Counted from the first letter of the stretch, positions 29,601 through 37,552 are shown. The stretch is DNA of 51,080 bases from UBA10438 sp964432155 (GCA_964432155.1 CAYSMF010000015.1:1-51080); one strand, 5' to 3'. Notes: generated by a model not told the origin, from the letters alone. Program-made: numbers and translations.

Positions 29601-30703
29601 TGTCGTACGGTAATGACGACGGCTTTGAGTGGTTTGGCGGCACGGTCAATGCCAAGCACTTGATCTCGTACGGAATCCTCGATGACGACTTCGACACGGA
29701 CAACGGATTCAGCGGTAAGGTTCAGTTTGGCATCGTACAACGTTTCCGCACGGTTGCAGATGTGTCGACGTCGCAAGCGTTTGAATCGGATAACGACGCG
29801 AATGCATCGTACAACCAGCCATTCACATCAGCTGTATTCTCGAACATCACTGCCATCGGTCCACTCCAGGATACGTCATGGACAACAGGCGGTGGTGCAA
29901 ATCAATACAATGCACGCTATGGTGCTGCTGCGCAAGTGCGTCGGAACTCACGTCAGAGCATTCTCAACTCGGTGTTTGTTGGCTGGCCGCGTGGCTTCGA
30001 GTTTGCGCAGCTTCCTACGATGATTGCAGCAAACGGTGATAGTCTCTCGATCCGTAACAATTCGTGGTACGGTGTGAAGAACGCTACGCTCACGCTTGCA
30101 GGACTCTCGGGTGGTGCAACACCGCCTGCAGGATTTGACAACACGTGGCTCGGTAAGCCAGAGTTCAACAACGTCGTTGATAAGTCTTCGCCATCTGTTG
30201 CGATGCTCGAAAATGCATTCGTCAACACAGTTGAGTTTGATGCTTCACCATCGGCTGGCTCGCCAGTACTCAATGGTGCATCATTCGATGGCAAGGGTGA
30301 TACCGAATTCTTCGAGCGCGTAACGTTCCGTGGTGCGATCGGACTCGAGCGTTGGGACGTCGAATGGACAGAATATGACCCAGTTAACCGCGAATACAAG
30401 GCTCAGCCTCCGGTGAGCGTCAACGACGACAACGCCGTTGCAGCATTCACAGGTCGTGTATTCCCTAATCCTTCATCTGATGCATGTTCGATTCGCTATG
30501 AGCTTGCAAGTGATGATGTCGTTACGATTCGCGTTGCAGATGCAACAGGCTCGCTCGCATCAACACTCCTCGCGAATCAAACACAAGCTGGCGGTGTGTA
30601 TGAGTTCCGACTCAACACTAGCTCGCTCACATCAGGTATGTACTATGTGACGATCACTGGCCGAACAGGCACGATCACACTTCCCGTGACCGTGGCTCAC
30701 TAA
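26690..30703 (+). CDS. Large T9SS protein with internal duplication, partner of TonB receptor
   Basis: This 1337-residue exported protein has a signal peptide at ~1-20 ('VGVASAQ'). It contains three Kre9-like Ig modules with the pattern 'WDTAGTFRARWRF' or 'IEWDTTSAAGNRYKFEF' (near residues 45, 605 and 712). It also has two ~440-residue beta-helix-like units starting 'DSVLRGEITGRV' and containing 'RGDWGGIVICG', 'PNNELNSLTMGGVG', 'GNDDGFEWFGGTVN' and an Asp-rich 'DDDFD.DNG.SGK' segment. A T9SS sorting domain ends it ('VFPNPSSDACSIRYEL'). Proteins with these motifs are common next to TonB receptors in Bacteroidota, so a role in binding the receptor's ligand is a reasonable inference. AGGGG at 26680-26684 supports ATG 26690. 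A hairpin follows the stop. Confidence 0.85.
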   Translation: MKTWSLLIAALVFAVGVASAQNPTSCRLTFPNGGETFRPGSTQELRWDTAGTFRARWRFKYGTSPAGPWTTLAGRGNVLDSATSRGQSVPSASGGWRVPAQGTTSGYIRMELIADSNNVFDISDSPFTIESPSVVTPDSVLRGEITGRVTLRNTKIYGIDGYVYVNDGAVLEVEPGTIIVGDTVGQNSVLCINRGGKIIANGTKQQPIIFTSSAAPGQRARGDWGGIVICGRARTNHPGGQAAIEGGIADATPGGRGWFGGQDDDDSSGSLQYVRIEFAGIAVAPNNELNSLTMGGVGRKTVMHHIQVSYGNDDGFEWFGGTVNGKYFISYGILDDDFDADNGYSGKLQFGLVKRFRTVADVSTSQAIETDNDANSSFNRPFTSAVFSNLTLIGPIADTSWTTGSGVNQYNSRYGAAMQIRRNSRLSVFNTVVVGWPRGIEIAQAPTMAAAFTDSLAVRTSNWYGVKGSWLNLAGGTPPAGMDANWVAKQEFNNSADRSNPNNAFLVNPWATDGTFNARPREVAPYLNTAQFANGGPLYAIDDTFFERVAYRGAFPADGEAWDEGWANYDPVNTEYRAAVVVRITKPGAAAGESYLQGTKVNIEWDTTSAAGNRYKFEFATSAQGPWSPIAGAENVVDAGATRGKLVNGFTAPNVVTQSGYIKMTLISDPTKFDVTDIPFAITAPVVVEPTVRLIEPGTNVREVRVGQSVDLRWDTTGTFRQRWRFEFGKSPSGPWTTISGLSNVLDSAARRGAVAGGIVFRPSDQTETGYVRMVLLSDTTKTDINDNPIKIVAPAPVRADSVLRGEITGRVKLSNTKIYGLDGYVYVNDGAVLEIEAGTIILGDTVGQNSVLCINKGGKLIANGTRKLPIVFTSSALPGQRARGDWGGIVICGKARTNHPGGQAAIEGGIAESTPGGRGWFGGQDDDDSSGSLQYVRIEFAGIAVAPNNELNSLTMGGVGRKTVLNNIQVSYGNDDGFEWFGGTVNAKHLISYGILDDDFDTDNGFSGKVQFGIVQRFRTVADVSTSQAFESDNDANASYNQPFTSAVFSNITAIGPLQDTSWTTGGGANQYNARYGAAAQVRRNSRQSILNSVFVGWPRGFEFAQLPTMIAANGDSLSIRNNSWYGVKNATLTLAGLSGGATPPAGFDNTWLGKPEFNNVVDKSSPSVAMLENAFVNTVEFDASPSAGSPVLNGASFDGKGDTEFFERVTFRGAIGLERWDVEWTEYDPVNREYKAQPPVSVNDDNAVAAFTGRVFPNPSSDACSIRYELASDDVVTIRVADATGSLASTLLANQTQAGGVYEFRLNTSSLTSGMYYVTITGRTGTITLPVTVAH
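27101..28420 (+). repeat. Internal repeat, copy 1, within the T9SS gene
   Basis: First of two in-frame direct copies, about 440 codons. Copy 2 begins 1989 bp downstream (29090). Most of the alignment differs at many third positions, but 27527-27582 is identical to 29516-29571. Confidence 0.9.
29090..30400 (+). repeat. Internal repeat, copy 2, within the T9SS gene
   Basis: Second copy of the beta-helix-like unit. The offset to copy 1 is 1989 bp at its start and about 1980 bp at its end, so a few codons have been gained or lost. Reading frame and the Gly/Asp-rich motifs are kept in both copies. Confidence 0.9.
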
Positions 30704-30730
30704 GGCCACGATCGTGAACAGAACGCCGCG

Positions 30731-30752
30731 AAGGCCACCCTCGGGTGGCCTT
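30731..30752. terminator. Terminator-like hairpin between convergent genes
   Basis: AAGGCCACCC (30731-30740) pairs perfectly with GGGTGGCCTT (30743-30752), leaving a very tight loop. It lies 28 bp after the T9SS stop and before the convergent small secreted-protein gene, so it may stop transcription from both sides. Only a short T tract follows on the plus strand. Confidence 0.6.
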
Positions 30753-30762
30753 TGTCGGTTGT

Positions 30763-30779
30763 GGGGGTAGGGGTAGGGG
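30763..30779 (+). other. G-run element (three runs of 4-5 G)
   Basis: Three runs GGGGG, GGGG, GGGG are separated by TA in the short gap before the stop of the minus-strand gene. A fourth run needed for a classical quadruplex is missing, though a two-layer form using a nearby GG is possible. On the minus-strand transcript it reads as C-runs after the stop codon. Confidence 0.4.
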
Positions 30780-30781
30780 TG

Positions 30782-31480
30782 TTAGAATACCACCTTTGCC
30801 GTCATCGTTTCACGTGTGCCGATCACACGAATGAAGCCGGCTTGTAATGCTGTGGTGATAGGGGGTATGGTGATTTGGTTTGCACCTTTAACAGCTTGCA
30901 TGGTGGTGCTGTATAGAACTTCGCCATTGAGACTCTCGAGGCGTACAGTGACGTTGTCGCTTGAAGACATGTTGAACTGGACGATGATCGCACCCGTTTG
31001 TCCAAGCACAGACAGAGACCTCAGCTCGGGACGCTCGTTGCTGGATGTATGAGTAGAACCGGCCTTGAGGGGTGCATTGCATTGTGGTGTGTACCGTAGT
31101 TGTTCACCCGAGCGTTCAAGCATCCCAATGAGCGTCAGATCGTCCTTGCTCGCATATTCGCGAAGTGTCCAACGGTATGCGCCGAGGGCTGCATCGAAGG
31201 TAGACTCGAACACATGGTGTGTGGTTGGACACATTGAGCCACCCAGGGCAGACCTCTTGCATGATGTAGGCCAACAGTCAACATCCCACTTGCCATCGCA
31301 GTTGCGTACCGACCGTGTATCCATTACACCATCGCCATTGCGATCCTCTGTGATTTCGAGTCCGTAACCGAATTCGGAGCCTCCTGGACACGGGAAGGCG
31401 ATGATGATGGGTTGCTGTGCAGTGGCAGCGAAGAGGGTGCTCGCAGCGCAGAGCACAAGCACGAGGCTGATAAACTTCAT
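30782..31480 (-). CDS. Short Cys-rich secreted protein with degenerate T9SS-like tail
   Basis: This 232-residue protein has a signal peptide (~1-21, 'LFAATAQQ'). The mature N-terminal half carries seven cysteines ('PCPGGSEFGYG', 'NCDGKWDVDCWPTSCKRS', 'MCPTTHH', 'QCNAP') and one calcium-loop-like 'DRNGDGVMD', a pattern seen in secreted calcium-binding repeats. The last ~85 residues are beta-rich ('LSVLGQTGAIIVQFNM', 'VRLESLNGEVLYSTTM', 'ALQAGFIRVIGT') and resemble a sorting domain, though the usual PNP start is missing. I cannot assign a function. It is convergent with the large T9SS gene and 73 bp downstream of a 42-residue membrane protein on the same strand. Confidence 0.75.
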   Translation of the reverse strand: MKFISLVLVLCAASTLFAATAQQPIIIAFPCPGGSEFGYGLEITEDRNGDGVMDTRSVRNCDGKWDVDCWPTSCKRSALGGSMCPTTHHVFESTFDAALGAYRWTLREYASKDDLTLIGMLERSGEQLRYTPQCNAPLKAGSTHTSSNERPELRSLSVLGQTGAIIVQFNMSSSDNVTVRLESLNGEVLYSTTMQAVKGANQITIPPITTALQAGFIRVIGTRETMTAKVVF

Positions 31481-31553
31481 AACCGACGTCCCGTAGTGTG
31501 GTGATAAGGGTCGCAGTCAACATACAATGAGTTGAATCAGATCGGTATTACAG

Positions 31554-31682
31554 TCAACGTCTCTTGTTACGTGATGCAGGCCCCTTGCCAGAGACACGAC
31601 GGACAAAGCCGAGGGCGAGACCACTGAACATGATGAAGCCGACGACGATGAGTCCGATGATGATGAAGGGGCGTTGAAGCAT
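31554..31682 (-). CDS. 42-residue small membrane protein
   Basis: A short frame reads MLQRPFIIIGLIVVGFIMFS at its N terminus and continues through 'GLALGFVRR' to a basic tail ending 'NKRR'. Residues ~6-27 would form one transmembrane helix, with positive residues after it, so the tail would be cytoplasmic. It lies in the gap between the Cys-rich secreted protein (same strand, 73 bp) and the Ppx gene (divergent, 41 bp). No ribosome site is evident, but many Bacteroidota genes lack one. The hydrophobic-then-basic composition is better than chance for a gap, yet no relative is recognised, so it stays hypothetical. Confidence 0.5.
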   Translation of the reverse strand: MLQRPFIIIGLIVVGFIMFSGLALGFVRRVSGKGPASRNKRR

Positions 31683-31700
31683 TTAGCAAGATACAGATGC

Positions 31701-31708
31701 TATGTTTG
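31701..31708 (+). promoter_or_regulatory. TAnnTTTG match (TATGTTTG) before ppx
   Basis: TATGTTTG fits the Bacteroidota -7 consensus, but it lies only 15 bp before the start codon and the predicted transcript start would fall inside the ribosome site GAGGAGG (31711-31717). It may be chance. Confidence 0.2.
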
Positions 31709-31723
31709 TTGAGGAGGCTCGAA

Positions 31724-33283
31724 ATGGCAGACGATCGTCTTGGGCAGCGTCCGATCGCAGCGATTGACGTTGGCACAAACTCGTTTCACATGGTCATCGC
31801 ATCGGTGAGCACTCGCGGGCAATTGGAGATCCTTGCGCGCGATAAGGAGATGGTGCGTCTCGGGTCTGGTGCGGGTGATATGAAGCGTCTTGCGCCAGAT
31901 GCTATCGAGCGTGGAGTTGCAGCGCTGCGACGGTTCGCTAAGCTTGCAGAGCAACATCGCGCGGTTGTGCGTGCAATCGCTACGAGCGCAGTTCGTGAAG
32001 CGCTGAACAAAGACGAATTCGTTGAACGTGCACTGGTGGAGTCGGGCATTACTGTTGAGGTTGTACCAGGGACAGAAGAGGCACGTCTCATCTATGCTGG
32101 TGCTATCCATGCGTTGCCGATTGTCGATCAGCGTGCCTGTGTAATCGACATCGGAGGTGGTTCAACCGAGACCATTATCGGCTATCAAGGTGAAGCGGAA
32201 GTTGTGCACTCCGCAAAGCTTGGACACCTGCGCTACACCAAGCGGTTCTTTGCCGACGGACTTGTCACGGAGGATCGTATTGATGCGTGTCGCACAGCGG
32301 TGCGTGGTGAATGGACGTCGATGTTTCAGACGATGCGTGCACATGGTTTCGATGTGGCTGTTGGTTGTTCGGGAACAATCATGGCGGTCGCAGCGATGAC
32401 GCATGCGCGTCTGTATCATCGTCAGCCCGAATCGCTCAATGGTATGTCGTACGCGCTTCGCGATGTACGGACGACGATTGATCGGATTCTAGCAGCGCGA
32501 TCGGTTGAGACACGACTTGCAATACCGGGGATGGAATCGAAACGAGTAGATGTGATTGTAGCGGGCTCGATCATTCTTGAGCAAGCGATGCTTGGTTTGG
32601 GTATCGAAGAGCTCAAGATCTCGTCGTATGCGCTTCGCGAGGGTATCGTGTTCGATACGGTGCAGAAGGACGACGATATTCGTCGCTTCCACCATCTTGC
32701 GCATCTACGCTACGAGAGTGTCGACCATGTGTGCGACATCTACAGGGTGCGACGTCCGCACGCTGATCATGTGAAGAACCTTGCCGTGCGCATCTTCGAC
32801 GGACTTCGCATGCTGCACGGGTATGGTGACCGTGAGTTGGAGCTTCTTGAGGCTGCAGCACTGTTGCACGATGTGGGGTTTCACATCGGTGCTGATCAGC
32901 ATCACAAGCACAGCGAGTACATCATTCGTAACTCAGCGATGCCGGGCTTTACCAACGACGAGACGGAAGTCATTGCCGCCATCGCTCGCTATCACCGAAA
33001 GAGCCATCCAAAGAAGAAACACGCTGCCTTTATGGCGCTAACGCCTGACGAGCAGCAGGTGGTGCGGGTGTTATCCGCGATCCTCCGGATCGCCGAAGGC
33101 CTTGACCGACGCCAGCAGCAACTCGTCCAACGGGTCCGCGTTGATGTGTCGGGGGATGGTATCGACATCTATCTCGTTGTGCCTTCTGGACTTGCCGATA
33201 TCGAGCTCTGGGGCGCGGAGCGTCGCAAGGAGCTGCTGGAGGAGACGCTCCAGCTACCGGTACGATTTGTGTTGGACGCGTAA
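31724..33283 (+). CDS. Ppx/GppA phosphatase family protein with HD domain
   Basis: This 519-residue enzyme belongs to the exopolyphosphatase/guanosine pentaphosphatase family, which removes phosphate from polyphosphate chains or pppGpp. The ASKHA N-terminal half has 'AIDVGTNSFHMVIA' (residues ~13-26), 'ATSAVREALN', 'GTEEARLIYAGA' and 'VIDIGGGSTETI'. The C-terminal half (~from 330) is an HD-type helical domain with 'LLHDVGFHIG' and 'ARYHRKSHPKKKH'. Start ATG 31724 has an excellent GAGGAGG six bases upstream; an upstream ATG at 31697 has no such site. Length fits long-form Ppx. It is followed by htrA after 65 bp. Whether polyphosphate or pppGpp is the main substrate is not decided. Confidence 0.9.
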   Translation: MADDRLGQRPIAAIDVGTNSFHMVIASVSTRGQLEILARDKEMVRLGSGAGDMKRLAPDAIERGVAALRRFAKLAEQHRAVVRAIATSAVREALNKDEFVERALVESGITVEVVPGTEEARLIYAGAIHALPIVDQRACVIDIGGGSTETIIGYQGEAEVVHSAKLGHLRYTKRFFADGLVTEDRIDACRTAVRGEWTSMFQTMRAHGFDVAVGCSGTIMAVAAMTHARLYHRQPESLNGMSYALRDVRTTIDRILAARSVETRLAIPGMESKRVDVIVAGSIILEQAMLGLGIEELKISSYALREGIVFDTVQKDDDIRRFHHLAHLRYESVDHVCDIYRVRRPHADHVKNLAVRIFDGLRMLHGYGDRELELLEAAALLHDVGFHIGADQHHKHSEYIIRNSAMPGFTNDETEVIAAIARYHRKSHPKKKHAAFMALTPDEQQVVRVLSAILRIAEGLDRRQQQLVQRVRVDVSGDGIDIYLVVPSGLADIELWGAERRKELLEETLQLPVRFVLDA

Positions 33284-33348
33284 AACGTCCCACTAAAGAT
33301 TTTTTTTGTTCGTCAGTCAACTCTGACATTATCCTGGAGTTGACCTAC

Positions 33349-34896
33349 ATGAAGCGTTCTCTGTTTGCCGCAGTGGCACTCATTGGAATTGGTGTGGTGA
33401 TGGGCGTGGTGCTCATTACTGCGATGAGTACAAATGCGATTGAAGAGCTGTTTGCACGCGACCTTGATCTGGGTGCGAAGCAGGCTCCGGTGCAGGCTCC
33501 TGCAACGGTCGCCCAATTGAATGATCAATTTGTTGCTGTCGCAGGCGCCGTAACAAAGTCTGTTGTATCGATCACCGTCACAACGGAATCCCGCCGTCCA
33601 ACAATGCAGCGTATTCCGAACGAGTTCTTCCGGTTCTTCGGACCTGATGGTGAGGAAGACCTTGGTGATACGGAGGAAGGTGAAGCTGGTGGAAGCGGCG
33701 TCGTGATAACGAGCGATGGCTACGTGGTAACGAACAATCACGTCGTTGAGCGCGCGAAAGAAGGCGGCATTCTTGTAACAACGCAAGATCAAAAGGAGTA
33801 CAAGGCACGACTCGTCGGACGTGATTCGTTGACGGACCTCGCTGTGCTCAAGATCGAGGGAACGTTCACGCCTGCGCACTTTGCACAACGCGAGCAGATC
33901 CGTGTTGGTGAATGGGTCGTCGCCGTTGGCAGTCCGCTCGGATTGAAGTCGACAGTGACAACTGGTATTGTGTCTGCCATCGGACGTGGAATCGGCATTG
34001 TTGGAACGAATGGTCGCATGTCGCAGCGTAATCGCTATGCCGTTGAGAACTTCATTCAAACTGATGCAGCGATCAACCCAGGAAACTCTGGTGGTGGTCT
34101 CTTCAATCTGAATGGTAGTCTTGTTGGCATCAATACAGCCATCGCATCAAACACTGGCTTCTACAACGGCTATGGGTTCGCGATTCCGATCGATATGGTC
34201 AAAAGCGTCGCGCTCGATTTGATAGATGATGGAAAGATTCAACGCGGCTACATCGGCGTTGAAATCACGAGTGTCGATGAAGCATCTGCAAAGGCCGTTG
34301 GTCTGAATGCTGTCAGTGGTGTAAACGTGAACAAGGTAGTGAAAGATGGTGCTGCCGAAGCAGCTGGAATTGAAGTCGGCGATGTGATTCTTGAAGTCGA
34401 TGGAAAGCCAGTCAAAACGTCGAATGATCTCCAGAACGAAATCGTGCTTCGTCGTGCAGGTAACACAGTGAACCTCAAGATTTGGCGCGACGGCAAAGCA
34501 CTCACGAAGAGTGTTCGTCTGAAGTCACTTGATGGATCCGTTGACGTAGCAAGCAATGCAGCGCGCGCTGGCGATGGACAGTCATCGACGTCAAGCGAGC
34601 CCGTCACATTCAAGGATCTCGGCTTCACGGCGAATCCACTCACTGGTGATCTGCCGAAGAAGTTCGACACCTCCGAAGGTGTGTATGTTTCGAAGGTTGA
34701 TCGCACAGGTGCTGTTGCACGACGTGGCATGCGCCAGGGCACAGTAATCCTCAAAGCAGACGGCAAGGCTGTATCATCGCCAGCACAATTGCAGAAGATT
34801 GTCAATGCCAAGAAGCCCGGTGAAGGCATCCTCTTCATCGTGAAGGAAGAAGAAGGTTCAAAGCAAGCAATCTCAGTGATCGTTCCTGAGTCGTAA
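33349..34896 (+). CDS. HtrA/DegP-family serine protease with two PDZ domains
   Basis: This 515-residue periplasmic quality-control protease has an N-terminal anchor or signal (~5-27). The trypsin-like domain holds the full triad: His131 in 'TNNHVVE', Asp163 in 'LTDLAVLKI' and Ser247 in 'INPGNSGGGLF'. Two PDZ domains follow, the first with 'GYIGVEITSVDEASAKAV' and 'AAGIEVGDVILEVDGK', the second with 'GVYVSKVDRTGAVARRGM'. Such enzymes trim misfolded envelope proteins, a need in a cell exporting many large T9SS proteins. ATG 33349 has GGAG at 33336-33339; a TTG at 33340 would add three residues. The outer-membrane protein gene follows after eight bases and is likely in the same transcript. Confidence 0.94.
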   Translation: MKRSLFAAVALIGIGVVMGVVLITAMSTNAIEELFARDLDLGAKQAPVQAPATVAQLNDQFVAVAGAVTKSVVSITVTTESRRPTMQRIPNEFFRFFGPDGEEDLGDTEEGEAGGSGVVITSDGYVVTNNHVVERAKEGGILVTTQDQKEYKARLVGRDSLTDLAVLKIEGTFTPAHFAQREQIRVGEWVVAVGSPLGLKSTVTTGIVSAIGRGIGIVGTNGRMSQRNRYAVENFIQTDAAINPGNSGGGLFNLNGSLVGINTAIASNTGFYNGYGFAIPIDMVKSVALDLIDDGKIQRGYIGVEITSVDEASAKAVGLNAVSGVNVNKVVKDGAAEAAGIEVGDVILEVDGKPVKTSNDLQNEIVLRRAGNTVNLKIWRDGKALTKSVRLKSLDGSVDVASNAARAGDGQSSTSSEPVTFKDLGFTANPLTGDLPKKFDTSEGVYVSKVDRTGAVARRGMRQGTVILKADGKAVSSPAQLQKIVNAKKPGEGILFIVKEEEGSKQAISVIVPES

Positions 34897-34904
34897 CTTT
34901 CCGT

Positions 34905-35618
34905 ATGAACACAACCACTCGCATCATCAGCGTCGCTGCAACGTTCTTCGTTGTAGCGACGCTTTCGCTTTCAGCGCAATCATACATCGGACCCTACTTC
35001 TCGTATGGTATCAGCACAAGTGTGGGCACGAGTGTGTCTGCCTATGGAGCCCCTTCACGCGTCGCGCTTGGTGCGATCTACTCACGTGCGATTGCCACAG
35101 GTGCCGAGATCAACGTGCACGGATTCTACCGCATTGAATCAGGTGGCGCAAAGACAGTGCCGCCCGATCCACTCGGACTCAGTCGTCCGACGGGCATGCT
35201 GAATGTTGTGGAACCTGGCGCTGGAGGACCGCGCGTTATCACGACGCTGAGTTCTACCGCGATCGAGCTCGGTGCATCGCTTGCATTCCGTGTTGCGGAA
35301 CTCGACTCAACCGGTTCTGCAATTCAACTGCAGCTCGGTGTGTATGGTGATCGACTCTTCAGTGTGAAGCAGACGGATGACTATAGCGAGCTCCCCAAGG
35401 AACAGCTCGGTCAACGTCCGGTTACGGTGACTGGCACGTACGACGCACAGGTAGGGTTCGGCGCGATCGTAGGTGCACGCATGGTGCTCCCGATGGATGC
35501 GACTCGCATCCTCATTGATCTCTCGTACATGGTACGTCAGCCCACTACCATCGACAACCAGGATATCGGTTGGCTGGTTGGACGGGGCATTCGTCTTGGA
35601 CTTGGCTTCCAGTTTTGA
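34905..35618 (+). CDS. Small outer-membrane beta-barrel-like protein
   Basis: This 237-residue protein has a signal peptide (~1-24, 'LSLSAQ') and a mature part of alternating short beta strands: 'YIGPYFSYGISTSVGTSV', 'RVALGAIYSRAI', 'TAIELGASLAFRVAEL', 'IQLQLGVYGDRLF', 'VGFGAIVGARMVLPM', 'RILIDLSYMVRQPT'. It ends in 'GIRLGLGFQF', and a C-terminal Phe after alternating aromatics is the usual barrel-assembly signal. About eight strands fit the length. No named family is recognised. It starts eight bases after htrA, so it may be a client or partner expressed with that protease. Its stop abuts the stop of the convergent kup gene. Confidence 0.75.
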   Translation: MNTTTRIISVAATFFVVATLSLSAQSYIGPYFSYGISTSVGTSVSAYGAPSRVALGAIYSRAIATGAEINVHGFYRIESGGAKTVPPDPLGLSRPTGMLNVVEPGAGGPRVITTLSSTAIELGASLAFRVAELDSTGSAIQLQLGVYGDRLFSVKQTDDYSELPKEQLGQRPVTVTGTYDAQVGFGAIVGARMVLPMDATRILIDLSYMVRQPTTIDNQDIGWLVGRGIRLGLGFQF

Positions 35619-37523
35619 TTAGATCGCCACGTGCGATCCAACCTCCAACGTACGCTTAACAGGAATGCCGAAGTAACTCGATGGCGTGCGTGAGTTGCGA
35701 TGAAGGAACACGAACAACTCCTTGCGCCAACGTGCCATACCCTTGCTGTCTTGCACGGTTAGTGTCTCGTGTCCGAGCACGAAGATTGCGTCCGTTACAT
35801 CGACAGGGATATCGTACTCAGGCAACAGCATCAGATCCTGCATCAGGTTGAGCTGATCCATGAAGCCATAGTGCAGCACAACTTGGAACACATTGTTTTC
35901 CATCGGCTTTCGCTCGATACGTGCAGTAACAGGAACACGTGCAGCTGGCTCGATCACCACTGTTAGCAAGATCACTGTCTCGTGTCGCGAGCGATTGTAT
36001 TTCAAGTTCGCCACCAATGCTGGCGGTGCGATGCCCTTGTAGCCCGTCATGTACAACGCTGAACCTGGAACCGTTGCACAGCGCTCGATCTCTTCGTGGA
36101 TCACATCAATCAACGGTCGACTGCGTTTCTCGATCACGCTGCCGAGAATGGTGCGCCCCTTATGCCATGTGACCATGACGAGAAATGTTGCCGCAGCCAT
36201 TGCTACTGGAACGTAGCCACCTTGGAAAAACTTCAGGCAGTTAGCACCGAAGAATGCTCCGTCGATAGCAAGAAACAGCGCTGTAAGCGTCAGTGACACG
36301 GCAATGTTCCACTTGAACAGTCGGCGCATTGCGAACCATGCAAGTACTGTTGTGATCACCATCGTCGACGTTACGGCAATGCCATATGCTGCGGCGAGTG
36401 CGCCCGATGTGCGGAACTGCAGAACCAAGTAGACGCAGCTTACGAACAGCACCCAGTTCACGGTTGGCAGATAGATCTGTCCGCGCTCTTCGCTCGACGT
36501 GTGTTGTACCTTCAGGCGCGGCAGGAAGCCCAGCTGAAGTGCCTGCCACGTGAGTGAAAATGCGCCCGAGATCACAGCTTGCGATGCGATGATTGTTGCC
36601 ATTGTTGCGCAGATCACGAGAGGAATCACGCCCCATGCAGGAACCATGTGGAAGAACGGATTCTCGACGGTTGATGCGATGTGACCTTCACGAAGGAGGA
36701 GAGCCCCCTGACCGAAGTACTGAAGAATCAGACCAGGGTAGGCAACGTAGAACCAACCACGCATGATCGGTGTGCGACCGAAGTGCCCCATGTCTGCGTA
36801 CAGTGCTTCGCCACCCGTCACCACAAGGAACACGCTACCGAGGACGGCAAATCCCATGAAGCCGTGCTGTATGAAGAAGTTCACGGCATACATCGGGTTG
36901 ATTGCTTCGAACACCGCAGGTGTTTGCACGGCGTTGTACACGCCGAGTGCGCCAAGGATTGCGAACCAAGCAACCATGAACGGACCGAACACACGTCCGA
37001 CACCTGTTGTGCCGTAGCGTTGAATACTGAAGAGTCCGATCAGAATCGCGATCGTGATCGGCACGATGAACGCGTCGAGCTTTCCAGGAACGGCAACTTC
37101 AAGACCTTCTACGGCCGAAAGAACTGAGATTGCCGGAGTGATGATGCCATCGCCATAGAGCAGCGCAGAACCGAACAGTCCCATCGCCACAATTGCACCA
37201 ATCTTCTTGTATGAGCCCTTACGTTGACTCACCAGCTCCATCAGCGCGAGGATGCCGCCTTCGCCTTCGTTCGCAAAGCGTGTGATGATGAGCAGATACT
37301 TAACGCTGATGATCAGCGTAAGCGACCAGAAGATGAGCGAAAGGATGCCGAGTACTTCGGGCGCGCCGGGGGTGAGTCCGTAGTGAGGAGAGAAACACTC
37401 TTTCAGGGAGTACAGGGGGCTTGTGCCGATGTCGCCATAGACCACGCCGACGGCGCCGATCGTAAGTGCGAGAAGACGTGACGAGCTCGGTGCCGGGTGC
37501 CCCGACGTTGTACTGTGGTCCAT
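35619..37523 (-). CDS. kup: Kup-type potassium transporter
   Basis: Kup is a low-affinity proton-coupled K+ uptake system of the inner membrane. This 634-residue protein matches the usual length (~620-680). It begins its first helix with the family signature 'GVVYGDIGTSPLYSLKE'. It continues with 'GEGGILALM', 'LLYGDGIITPAISVLSAVEG', 'TGGEALYADMGHFG' and 'YFGQGALLL', about twelve helices in ~450 residues, then a ~180-residue cytoplasmic tail. ATG 37523 is preferred: 'LLALTIGAVGVVYGDIG' follows and AAAGG lies upstream; starts further out add an odd Cys/Phe-rich leader. A TAnnTTTG box and a hairpin lie in the 73-bp gap upstream. It is convergent with the outer-membrane gene. Confidence 0.95.
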   Translation of the reverse strand: MDHSTTSGHPAPSSSRLLALTIGAVGVVYGDIGTSPLYSLKECFSPHYGLTPGAPEVLGILSLIFWSLTLIISVKYLLIITRFANEGEGGILALMELVSQRKGSYKKIGAIVAMGLFGSALLYGDGIITPAISVLSAVEGLEVAVPGKLDAFIVPITIAILIGLFSIQRYGTTGVGRVFGPFMVAWFAILGALGVYNAVQTPAVFEAINPMYAVNFFIQHGFMGFAVLGSVFLVVTGGEALYADMGHFGRTPIMRGWFYVAYPGLILQYFGQGALLLREGHIASTVENPFFHMVPAWGVIPLVICATMATIIASQAVISGAFSLTWQALQLGFLPRLKVQHTSSEERGQIYLPTVNWVLFVSCVYLVLQFRTSGALAAAYGIAVTSTMVITTVLAWFAMRRLFKWNIAVSLTLTALFLAIDGAFFGANCLKFFQGGYVPVAMAAATFLVMVTWHKGRTILGSVIEKRSRPLIDVIHEEIERCATVPGSALYMTGYKGIAPPALVANLKYNRSRHETVILLTVVIEPAARVPVTARIERKPMENNVFQVVLHYGFMDQLNLMQDLMLLPEYDIPVDVTDAIFVLGHETLTVQDSKGMARWRKELFVFLHRNSRTPSSYFGIPVKRTLEVGSHVAI

Positions 37524-37552
37524 TGCGGACCTTTCGGTCGTGAAACAGAAAC

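Noticed and set aside
27101..30400. Duplicate region as an insertion element or assembly artefact
   Set aside because: The copies are diverged, in frame, share domain borders and lack terminal repeats or a transposase; this is an old internal gene duplication.
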